This document shows positions 1 through 5,664 of a stretch of 7,178 bases of DNA, one piece after another (position 1 is the stretch's first letter; each line of letters begins with the position of its first letter). A program made the translations under genes and the position numbers. This stretch comes from SYIM01 sp964581825 (GTDB taxonomy: Bacteria > Pseudomonadota > Gammaproteobacteria > Burkholderiales > Burkholderiaceae_E). The stretch lies in assembly GCA_964581825.1 (NCBI GenBank), contig CAZORB010000189.1:1-7178 (forward strand), in the 5' to 3' direction. Under the pieces are notes generated by a model. It did no database searches and was not told the origin of the DNA. It was given only the letters and a program-made list of their open reading frames with translations.

Positions 1-3000
1 AGTTGTCACGCTCTTGAGCATCTGGCGAATCCGCAGATCGCGGCGCAGACGCAGGGTCGAGTTGGTCGACAGGTAACTGGAGCCCCATATGACAGTCTGC
101 CCGGTTGTCGGGGCATCGGATGTGCGGCCAAAGTTGAGCGTCAACGTTTCTGTGCTTCCGGCCGCGAAGCCGCCCGCGCCATCCCAAGAGATTTGGCCGG
201 GTACCTCAGCACCGACACGGCGCGTGACTTCGCCTGTCAGTAGCAGCGTGCCTGCGCTCTCGTTTGGCACCGACAACACGCCAATCCGGCCTGCACCCCG
301 GAAGACGATGCTGCTATCCGGATGAATACCCTGATCGAGCGCGGTTTGAAGCGTACCGCCGGCAATGATGGTTTTGCCTGAGTAAGTATTGGTCCCGGCA
401 AACTGCACCAGACCAGGACCTTCGATACGAATGTCAGCGCCATTTCCAGACGCCCACGATGCGCCGTCGATACTTGCCGCGCTGTCGTCGGCGATCGAGC
501 CCTCAAACCGAATTGTTTTTCCCGCGCCCGGGCGCAAGGTAACGTCACCGCCCTTCATGATGAAGAGATCGGTACCAGCTGCGCCGCCCGCTTCGCCGCC
601 GTTGGTGCTCGAACCTGCCAGTGCATAGTTGTTCCGGAACAGGGCATTGCCTGTAATGGTCAACACGCCCCCACCTGCGGTGCCGTCCCCGCGCACGAAA
701 ATGGCGCCGCCGTAGCCGGAGCCACCGCCGCCCCCGGATCCGTCGCCAGCCGAGCCGCTACCTGCGCCGAACCCGGCGCCACCTCCCTCTCCCGGATCGC
801 CGGCTAACGCAAATCCGGTTGAACCGCCTTTACCAGCAGCACCGCCGGAGCCGCCACCGGCTCCAAATCCGCCCGAGCCGCCGCTTCCGCCTGCGCCGCC
901 AGAGCCGCCTTCAGTGTGGGACATTCCGCCAGGCCCGCCGTTACCGCCCGAGCCGCCCGCACCGCCTCCGAAGAATTCGGCACCAGCGCCACCGCTACCG
1001 CCCTGGCCGCCGTCTCCACCACGGGCACGTGTGCCCTCATTCATGCCCTTGATCCACTCGACGGAATTGGCGATCGCCTTTCCCATGGCGATTCCAGCCT
1101 CGACCGTTGCGAGGACCAGAGCGGCGCCTTCAGCAGCATCAGGGAAAGGCAGATTGACCAGTACCGCCGCTGCTTCCGCAGTCTGCGATACAAATTCCAT
1201 GGTCGTGTCTTTGACTTCCTTGATCAGCTCGTAGTTGACCGGAACGCCGGTCGAGCCGTGGCCACCATCGCCCCCTCGACCCCCAGTGGACCTGGCGACA
1301 ATCCAGTTGCCGTTGAGATCTGCGTTCTGTCCGCTGAAGCCAGCCAACCCCTCGCCATCAGTGATATAGGGCAGGAAGGAATTGCCGTTGTTGCCGCCCT
1401 TGCCATTGATGCCGCGGATAGCGTTGGCGGGAATCTGAATGTTATTCAGTGATCCCCCGACGGTCAGCGGTGAGCTGGCAACAAATCCAAGCACTGCACC
1501 AGTTGGCGCCGCGCTAAGGGCAACGGTGTTGTTGGCTGCGGATACCGCCGCGATCCTGGTTCCTGCTGCGATCCCTTCACCGCTCACAAGCATGCCCGCT
1601 TCTAAACCTTTAACAGAGGCTAGAGTGACGAGATTGCCGGTTTGGGTGCGCACCCCCGCTGCCACAATTGCACTGGGAACCGCAGTGAGCGCATTGCTTA
1701 GGGTGATGGTGCCAGTCGAAGCGTCGTACGCCTGAATGGTGGTGCCTGATGGGATGCCGTCGCCGGTAATGGCCGCACCAGTTTGAATCCGGGAGTCGGG
1801 TGTCGGGAGTTGAAGTTTGTTGGACCCGATTTGGCCAATTTCAGACTTCGAGGTGAATCCCAGCGCGTTTGTTTTGAGCGGGTTACTTAACGTAACCGTC
1901 TGCAAGCCGGAGGGACCGTCGGCAATTGAGACGATCTTGGTGTTCGGATCAACGCCGTCGCCGCCAAGCGTCATGCCCGTGGACAGACCCAAGGCTGAAG
2001 CCTGAATCTGGATTGTCTTTCGGTCACCCGCATTGGGGATCACGAACTGCGAGCTGGAAATGCTCGGCGCGTTGACGAATCGGAGGGAATCCGGCGTCAG
2101 CGTTGCAGACGTGTTTGTCAACGGCTTGCTGAGCACAATCTGACTGATCGAGTTATCCGATCCACGAACGATCTCTTTGACCGTCGTGCCGGTCTGAATC
2201 CCCGTTCCGAGTACGGTAGACCCCACCGCAAAAGAGCCTTGCGATCCAAGGCTGGTTAGTGCAGATCCGGAAACCGTTGCGTCTGTTGCGGTGCTGGTGA
2301 CCTGTAGGGTATTGGTACCTCGGTTGAGCGACTTGATTGCGCTTGATGAGACGGTTAAGGGCGCATCGAGTTCGATCGTTGTGCCCGTGATCGACTTGAT
2401 TCGGCCAACCCCGCTTGCCCCTTCAATCGACACCAACTGCCCAACCCGGATTTGGGTGTTGGCGGCGCTCAAATTGAGTTTGTCGATTGAGAAGCCGCCC
2501 CCTGCAACGTCATTAAGTGTGGGTGCAATATTGAATGAGGTGAGGGGGGCTGCTGTTGCCTCGCGTTCAACGAGCGCAATGTTCGCGCTTTGGATCCTCA
2601 CATCAGGTTTACCACCGCCTTCGCCGCCCTTCACGACGTTACCGGTGAATTGCACGTTGCCAAGTGTTACGGCTGCGCCTGTGTTGACGAAAAACACGCC
2701 TCCAAGACCGGCGCCGCCACCACTGCCGTTGCCACCGCGAGTAACGAAATCTGTAAACGTGACGCCGTTGGGACTGTTGATCGCCTGAGCGGGAACTTCG
2801 CTACGGTCGGCGCTCAGCAAACCCGCCTCCATTCCTAACATGTACCCAGTGTTTCCTGCGCCGGAAATGATGGTTGACGTCTTGAAATACTCGTCTAGGT
2901 TCACCGGGGTAGGTGGCGCCTGCGCGTGCGCCGCAGCTGCCACCGCCAGGGAGGATGACGCGATGAAGCCCGTGACCGCTGAACGTTTGCTTTTTGATTG

Positions 3001-3090
3001 TGAGCGCGTGGTTTCCGATACCGCAACGAAGCAGTTCAGGGAGTTGTTCCAAATCACTCGAAAAACGAAATTTAATGAAGGGCGCTGCAT
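1..3090 (-). CDS. Large autotransporter-type adhesin with ESPR signal peptide, N-terminal 1030 residues (3' end outside window)
   Basis: Secreted surface protein of the type V (autotransporter) class; adhesion is inferred from architecture. The frame is open from ATG at 3090 to the window edge, 1030 codons, with no in-frame stop. Residues 1-58 are an extended signal peptide region (RVIWNNSLNCFVAVSE) plus signal peptide. Residues about 118-163 form a Gly-rich beta-helix unit (GGVFFVN, VQFTGN). Residues about 213-536 hold five degenerate repeats. Residues 616-690 are Ala-rich and probably helical. Residues about 688-796 are Gly-Gly-X rich. Residues about 786-836 form a second beta unit (GGAIFV, LTITGNALFRNN). 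Residues about 891-917 match an autotransporter-associated beta-strand repeat (FAGTNTYSGKTIIAGGTLQ). The only cysteine is C20, inside the signal region, so the mature part is cysteine-free, as expected for exported passengers. In-frame GTG at 3093 directly precedes the ATG, and an in-frame stop lies at 3118-3120. A C-terminal beta-barrel would lie outside the window and is not seen; a two-partner (TpsA) or other export route is not excluded. Confidence 0.88.
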   Translation of the reverse strand, partial: MQRPSLNFVFRVIWNNSLNCFVAVSETTRSQSKSKRSAVTGFIASSSLAVAAAAHAQAPPTPVNLDEYFKTSTIISGAGNTGYMLGMEAGLLSADRSEVPAQAINSPNGVTFTDFVTRGGNGSGGGAGLGGVFFVNTGAAVTLGNVQFTGNVVKGGEGGGKPDVRIQSANIALVEREATAAPLTSFNIAPTLNDVAGGGFSIDKLNLSAANTQIRVGQLVSIEGASGVGRIKSITGTTIELDAPLTVSSSAIKSLNRGTNTLQVTSTATDATVSGSALTSLGSQGSFAVGSTVLGTGIQTGTTVKEIVRGSDNSISQIVLSKPLTNTSATLTPDSLRFVNAPSISSSQFVIPNAGDRKTIQIQASALGLSTGMTLGGDGVDPNTKIVSIADGPSGLQTVTLSNPLKTNALGFTSKSEIGQIGSNKLQLPTPDSRIQTGAAITGDGIPSGTTIQAYDASTGTITLSNALTAVPSAIVAAGVRTQTGNLVTLASVKGLEAGMLVSGEGIAAGTRIAAVSAANNTVALSAAPTGAVLGFVASSPLTVGGSLNNIQIPANAIRGINGKGGNNGNSFLPYITDGEGLAGFSGQNADLNGNWIVARSTGGRGGDGGHGSTGVPVNYELIKEVKDTTMEFVSQTAEAAAVLVNLPFPDAAEGAALVLATVEAGIAMGKAIANSVEWIKGMNEGTRARGGDGGQGGSGGAGAEFFGGGAGGSGGNGGPGGMSHTEGGSGGAGGSGGSGGFGAGGGSGGAAGKGGSTGFALAGDPGEGGGAGFGAGSGSAGDGSGGGGGSGYGGAIFVRGDGTAGGGVLTITGNALFRNNYALAGSSTNGGEAGGAAGTDLFIMKGGDVTLRPGAGKTIRFEGSIADDSAASIDGASWASGNGADIRIEGPGLVQFAGTNTYSGKTIIAGGTLQTALDQGIHPDSSIVFRGAGRIGVLSVPNESAGTLLLTGEVTRRVGAEVPGQISWDGAGGFAAGSTETLTLNFGRTSDAPTTGQTVIWGSSYLSTNSTLRLRRDLRIRQMLKSVTT
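343..420 (-). other. Autotransporter-associated beta-strand repeat (PATR-like) coding segment
   Basis: Encodes residues about 891-916, with the signature G-x-G-x-[LV]-x-[LF]-x-G-x-N-x-Y-[ST]-G-x-T-x-[IV]-x-x-G-T-L, read here from GPGLVQFAG through NTYSGKTI to GGTLQ. This repeat family marks beta-helical passenger domains of classical autotransporters and is the best evidence that the protein is type Va rather than a TpsA exoprotein. Confidence 0.8.
703..1026 (-). repeat. Gly-Gly-X low-complexity tract (PGRS-like) in the adhesin
   Basis: About 108 residues dominated by glycine in GGX or GSGG triplets, mirrored on the plus strand as runs of ccgcc. The tract is broken by short non-Gly patches (AEFFGG, MSHTEGG, STGFALAGDPGEGG). 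Such tracts in passengers are thought to be flexible or polyglycine-helix-like; no specific function is visible. The DNA is GC-rich and internally repetitive, so slippage or assembly error is a risk, but the frame stays open right through it. Confidence 0.85.
1483..2451 (-). repeat. Five degenerate 38-45 residue repeats in the adhesin passenger
   Basis: Five units in the protein share the pattern hydrophobic-x-x-G-x-x-hydrophobic-x-G-x-G-[IV]-x-x-G-T-x-[IV], then T-[IV]-x-L-S-x-x-L-T and a short Ala/Thr tail. Approximate positions are 2338-2451 (SIEGASGVGRI), 2098-2232 (GTGIQTGTTV), 1855-1986 (GDGVDPNTKI), 1663-1788 (GDGIPSGTTI) and 1483-1605 (GEGIAAGTRI). The endings IELDAPLT, IVLSKPLT, VTLSNPL, ITLSNALT and VALSAAPT align. 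The first unit is the most divergent. Similar G-x-G-I-x-x-G-T modules are common in bacterial and phage surface proteins, where they form stacked beta structure. Repeats were found by eye; borders are approximate. Confidence 0.75.
2917..3090 (-). other. ESPR plus Sec signal peptide coding segment of the adhesin
   Basis: Encodes residues 1-58. The conserved ESPR core (family pattern: aromatic-R-V-I-W-N ... W/F-V-A-V-S-E) is seen as FRVIWN at residues 10-15 and FVAVSE at 21-26. A basic stretch (KSKR, 33-36), a hydrophobic stretch (GFIASSSLAVAAAA, 41-54) and a likely signal peptidase I site after AHA (56) or AQA (58) follow. ESPRs occur in large autotransporters and TpsA proteins of Gram-negative bacteria, where they slow inner-membrane translocation. 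Unusually, the canonical initial Met-Asn is Leu-Asn here, preceded by five extra residues (MQRPS). Confidence 0.85.
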
Positions 3091-3099
3091 CACGACACA

Positions 3100-3103
3100 C
3101 TCC
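3100..3103 (-). promoter_or_regulatory. Ribosome binding site of the adhesin gene
   Basis: GGAG on the minus strand, 9 bases before the ATG at 3090 (6 before the adjacent in-frame GTG). It supports initiation here rather than internally, though the choice between GTG and ATG stays open. Confidence 0.5.
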
Positions 3104-3171
3104 GAGGTCAACTGCGATTAGAGGCACATCAATACTCAGTCCTATGCGTTCCGACGTCGCCGGTGTGACTG

Positions 3172-3446
3172 GGTAAAGAGCACTCGAAAATTAGTTGCGC
3201 GAGGGTATCCGGTGTCAATGTGACGATCCCTTCAATTACTTTCGTAGACATTCGTAAGCCCGCAACGTGCTGAGGCCCCAGCCCCCCTCGCTGCGCCCGG
3301 TCTGCTTTGGCAGCGATTGGCCGCACGCTACTCACAACCGCTCCCTGCACTTCACCAACCTGCTTGATCGCTATCCGATGAGCGATTCACAACGCGCGGC
3401 AATCGACCGGGGCAATGCCCTGATGTTGATTTCCAGATTTGGCTGA
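3172..3446 (+). pseudogene. Remnant of an amidohydrolase (2-pyrone-4,6-dicarboxylate hydrolase-like), C-terminal end, frameshifted
   Basis: The frame ending in TGA at 3444-3446 reads PVCFGSDWPH at about 3297-3326 and ends NALMLISRFG. Metal-dependent amidohydrolases of the LigI-like (amidohydrolase-2) class carry a [GS]-[ST]-D-W-P-H motif with the catalytic Asp about 45-55 residues from the C-terminus and finish N-P-A-R-L-Y-x-F, so order and spacing agree. Upstream, the similarity appears to continue in the next frame (KISCARVSG at about 3187-3213, then FVDIRKPA at 3241-3264), resembling the family's VKLSxxYRVS and DVxPLA segments. That frame stops at 3271, and the C-terminal frame is itself closed by TAA at 3255, so a frameshift near 3264-3270 is needed to join them. 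No start and no N-terminal two thirds are present. Family recognition is by motif only; the upstream half is weaker than the GSDWPH part. Confidence 0.55.
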
Positions 3447-3481
3447 GCGTCCCGCGCGTTGCGAGGCGACTGTCGGATACC

Positions 3482-3510
3482 TTGACATCGTTGCTTCATG
3501 TTGGCAGATT
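3482..3510 (+). promoter_or_regulatory. Possible sigma-70 promoter of the EspA/Bsp22-like gene
   Basis: A perfect TTGACA (3482-3487) is followed after 17 bases by CAGATT (3505-3510), a poor -10 match. The start codon lies about 45 bases further on. The -10 weakness means it may need an activator, or may not be a promoter at all. Confidence 0.3.
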
Positions 3511-3545
3511 CCCCGACCTGAAAGCGCTAACCTTTCGCAGGTTTT

Positions 3546-3549
3546 GGAG
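3546..3549 (+). promoter_or_regulatory. Ribosome binding site of the EspA/Bsp22-like gene
   Basis: GGAG five bases before ATG 3555. It fixes this start and supports the gene being translated. Confidence 0.7.
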
Positions 3550-3554
3550 AACAC

Positions 3555-4175
3555 ATGAGCTCGATTTCGTCGATCCCACCCGCCGTCACGGCCAATACAG
3601 TCGGCTCAGGCACGGGCGAGCTTTCTGTCGACGATGCTCTGATAATGGTCCAGATCGACCGCGTGCGACTTTGCGAGTCGCAGCTGACCGATCAGATCAA
3701 CACCATCCGATCGCGCAATGAGCAAATGAGAAAGCTCAATGACATTCAGTCGGTGCTTCTCAAGGTCAAGGGAATGTTCGACAAAACCGAGGGCGATGCC
3801 AAGTTCACCGACATTTCCGGCATCACTGGAAAGCTGATCGACGGGAAAACAGCTGACGGCAAGGAAATCGAGAAGGAGCCACTGAAGGAGATGCGTGCTG
3901 CCGCTAAAGCCTGGCAGGAGGCCGGGCTAGACCCGACTTATGGCGCCAAGCTGAGCGGCCCCTTGTGGTCCAAGACCGATTTCCGATACAAGGACATCGA
4001 GGTGATGTCTACCATGGTCAAGTCGCAGATCGACTCGATGTCAAGCAGTTCGCAGATGGATATGGTCAGGCTTCAATCTATCAACAATAAACGGTCGGAA
4101 GCTTTCGACACCATGACGAACAGTCTGAAGAAGCAGCAGGACAACAAGTCGTCAATTGTCAGTAATTTCCGCTGA
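3555..4175 (+). CDS. Type III secretion filament/tip-like protein (EspA/SseB/Bsp22-like), 206 aa
   Basis: Complete 206-residue protein without signal peptide or membrane segment. Residues about 24-75 (DDALIMVQIDRVRL to QSVLLKVKGMF) and 148-200 (IEVMSTMVKSQI to NSLKKQQDNKSS) look like long amphipathic, coiled-coil-forming helices. They flank a polar central part (about 76-145; FTDISGITGKL, GLDPTYGAKL, GPLWSKTDFRY). Two terminal coiled coils around a variable centre, about 22 kDa, and a C-terminus of the type LQSxxNKRxEAFDxMTN...SSIxxNxR are what I recall of the hydrophilic translocator/filament proteins EspA and Bordetella Bsp22, which polymerise on the type III needle and are exported by an uncleaved N-terminal signal. 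The family call rests on memory of this pattern, not an alignment. No chaperone, translocator or apparatus gene lies nearby, so it is an orphan within the window. Start is set by GGAG at 3546. Confidence 0.65.
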   Translation: MSSISSIPPAVTANTVGSGTGELSVDDALIMVQIDRVRLCESQLTDQINTIRSRNEQMRKLNDIQSVLLKVKGMFDKTEGDAKFTDISGITGKLIDGKTADGKEIEKEPLKEMRAAAKAWQEAGLDPTYGAKLSGPLWSKTDFRYKDIEVMSTMVKSQIDSMSSSSQMDMVRLQSINNKRSEAFDTMTNSLKKQQDNKSSIVSNFR

Positions 4176-4204
4176 AGGCTGCCCTGGCCCTCGCGGCCGC
4201 AGAG

Positions 4205-4303
4205 TACAACCGCGATTCGCTTTGCAATTGTCACGGGCAGTCCGGCAGGCGCTGCGATACCTACAAAATTTTCGGCTACCAACTCTGGCATGCTGAACCA
4301 GGT
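4205..4303 (-). pseudogene. C-terminal scrap of a second Bug-type (TctC-like) solute receptor, fused to the racemase remnant
   Basis: Reading on in the same frame as the racemase part upstream, the protein changes to SMPELVAENFVGIAAPAG followed by LPVTIAKRI. This matches the second-lobe region of Bug receptors and lines up with the intact receptor in this window (residues about 245-270: VANWFGLGAPKGV, then DWLARKV). About 33 codons are recognisable, roughly a tenth of a receptor. After about 4214 the reading frame stays open but family resemblance is lost. It could be the remains of a downstream operon gene whose first three quarters were deleted. Recognition is by eye. Confidence 0.55.
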
Positions 4304-4700
4304 GAGGCCGTATTGCGCTACCTGCTCCTGGTATAGGGGAAGCATCTGCGGCCCCAGGGTCGTGAAGCCAACGCGGCTTCCCCGCTGACACGCGGTGATC
4401 ACTGCTTGATTCCAGCATTCCGACCACAGGCTGCTTGAGCGCCCGTCGTAGTGTGGTTAGGCCGGCATCAGTAGAGATCCCGACAATGACGGCATCAAAG
4501 GCGGAGGCGTGCAATAGGCCAAGGTTAACGGTAGAGCCGGCGGCTTTGAGGTTACCTTCGCGATCAGCAACGATGGCTGGGCTATCGATAGACGTCACTC
4601 CAGTGACCGTGGCAATGCCCTCTAAAACGCGTGAAGCGGCCGCCGTCAGTCGGTCAGTTACGAAGGTGGATGTATTCGGATTGATGAGCAGGATTTGCAT
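4304..4700 (-). pseudogene. Truncated, frameshifted Asp/Glu/hydantoin racemase-family gene
   Basis: ATG at 4700 opens MQILLINPNTSTFVTDRL, the typical N-terminus of Asp/Glu/hydantoin racemases (hydrophobic strand then N-P-N-[TS]-S). Residues about 82-98 read FDAVIVGISTDAGLTTL, the first active-site loop region, where many members have a Cys that I do not see here. After GMLES (about 4407-4421) the sequence continues in another frame as VITACQRGSRVGFTTLGPQ and LPLYQEQVAQYGL, matching the family's second half-site, with a Cys in TACQ. One extra base near 4406-4409 explains the shift. Similarity ends at the YGL motif (4304), near residue 135 of an expected 230-250, where Bug-receptor sequence begins. 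The gene is last in the minus-strand operon, 140 bases after the dioxygenase stop, with no clear ribosome binding site. Almost certainly non-functional unless the frameshift is a sequencing error, and even then truncated. Confidence 0.75.
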
Positions 4701-4840
4701 GCTTGGGTGACTGTTTCGATGGGACCCGGGTGTGTTGACTGTGTACGGTGCTCACTGCCAACTCAGTCGACCTGCGCCGGTAACCACGTGACTATCTCTG
4801 TCGCGCCCCCAACACGGTGCGATTTGAGGGATACGACCCG

Positions 4841-5620
4841 TCACTGAACCAGCGCGTCATCTTCCACTGGAACAATCGCGCTGAAGTCGGTGCCCGCGTG
4901 AAACTCAGCCCGGGTAAATGCCGTTTGCCGGTTTTCCACAGAGTTCACGTTGATGTAGAACAGCGCGCGCCGCAAAGGTGTGATGTTTGGCGTTGAACCA
5001 TGCACCAGATTGCAGTGCATGAAAATAACCGTACCTGCGGGGCCAACGCCCGCTTCAACGCCGCCCCCGCGCTCTACGAGCTCGATCAGGCGGCGCTCGG
5101 CGAGACGCATCAGCACGTTGCCCGTAGCGTCGCGAACAGGTTCAAAGTCGTCGATGACGCCGTCGCGATGCGAGCCAGGAATAAACAATAAGGGCCCCTG
5201 AGCGGCCGTGACGTCGTCGAGAAACACGGTGATCATGAGCGCGCGAGGCTCGGGTAAGCCATCAACCTTGCGCCAGGTTGCGTAGTCCTGATGCCAGTCG
5301 AAGCCGCCGCTGCCCAGGCCCGCGTTGTAGTTCAGCCGCGACTGATGAATGTAAACGCCCGAGTCCACCAACTGCTCGGCTGGCCGAATGACCCGCGGAT
5401 GCCGACAGAGCTTGTTGATGGCGGGTTCCTGTTCGTGGGCGCCGTGAACCATTCGTACGCTGTCGGTGTTGAACTCTGGCGTGACGTTGGGTCCCCCGCT
5501 TTGCACGCTTCGCACGGCCGCCTGCTGGATCGGCGCAATCTCTTCACGAGAAAAGAGCGATGGAAACGTGAGATAACCAGTTTCGTGAAAGCGGGCAATC
5601 TGTTCCGCGGTCAGTTCCAT
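4841..5620 (-). CDS. Fe(II)/2-oxoglutarate dioxygenase, phytanoyl-CoA/ectoine hydroxylase (EctD)-like, 259 aa
   Basis: Non-heme iron dioxygenase that would hydroxylate a small substrate with O2 and 2-oxoglutarate in the cytoplasm. The iron triad is visible: H110 and D112 in FDWHQDYATW, and H207 in NLVHGSTPNITP. R218, eleven residues after H207, is the expected 2-oxoglutarate carboxylate ligand. The segment from DWHQDYATW through VDGLPEPRALM and GPLLFIPGSH follows the EctD signature closely, and HGSxxNITP is also EctD-like. However, 259 residues is shorter than the roughly 300 of ectoine hydroxylases, and no ectABC genes are in view, so the substrate is open. It lies 44 bases after the Bug receptor in the same orientation, with AAGGA (5631-5635) ten bases before the ATG. 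Family certain; substrate unknown. Confidence 0.9.
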   Translation of the reverse strand: MELTAEQIARFHETGYLTFPSLFSREEIAPIQQAAVRSVQSGGPNVTPEFNTDSVRMVHGAHEQEPAINKLCRHPRVIRPAEQLVDSGVYIHQSRLNYNAGLGSGGFDWHQDYATWRKVDGLPEPRALMITVFLDDVTAAQGPLLFIPGSHRDGVIDDFEPVRDATGNVLMRLAERRLIELVERGGGVEAGVGPAGTVIFMHCNLVHGSTPNITPLRRALFYINVNSVENRQTAFTRAEFHAGTDFSAIVPVEDDALVQ

Positions 5621-5630
5621 GCTTCAAGAG

Positions 5631-5635
5631 TCCTT
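5631..5635 (-). promoter_or_regulatory. Ribosome binding site of the dioxygenase gene
   Basis: AAGGA on the minus strand, ten bases upstream of ATG 5620. It supports this start and separate translation within the operon. Confidence 0.6.
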
Positions 5636-5664
5636 AAGAGGTTCGGTGAATCGATCGGCGCATG

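Noticed and set aside
703..1026. Regular ccgcc-rich repeats suggesting a CRISPR or satellite array
   Set aside because: There are no constant-length spacers, and the periodicity is three bases and matches Gly-Gly-X codons in the open adhesin frame.
89..2838. Many plus-strand frames of 60-178 codons (for example 916-1452 and 2291-2788)
   Set aside because: They lie antisense to the continuous adhesin frame, are Pro/Ala/Arg-rich as expected from the complement of Gly-rich coding DNA, and have no family resemblance.
3241..3255. TTCGT...TTCGT pair resembling a plant-inducible promoter (PIP) box
   Set aside because: The spacing is 5 bases instead of 15, it is far from the start codon, and it lies inside the amidohydrolase remnant.
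3129..3350. 73-codon minus-strand frame upstream of the adhesin
   Set aside because: It is antisense to the amidohydrolase remnant, has no recognisable motif and no convincing ribosome binding site.
3390..3461. Perfect 10-base inverted repeat CAACGCGCGG / CCGCGCGTTG with 52 bases between arms
   Set aside because: The core is CG-alternating sequence, easily matched by chance in GC-rich DNA; the left arm lies inside the amidohydrolase remnant and nothing else supports an operator or attachment site.
4177..4202. GC-rich possible hairpin just after the EspA/Bsp22-like stop, considered as a terminator
   Set aside because: The stem is short and bulged and no T-run follows, so I do not call a terminator.
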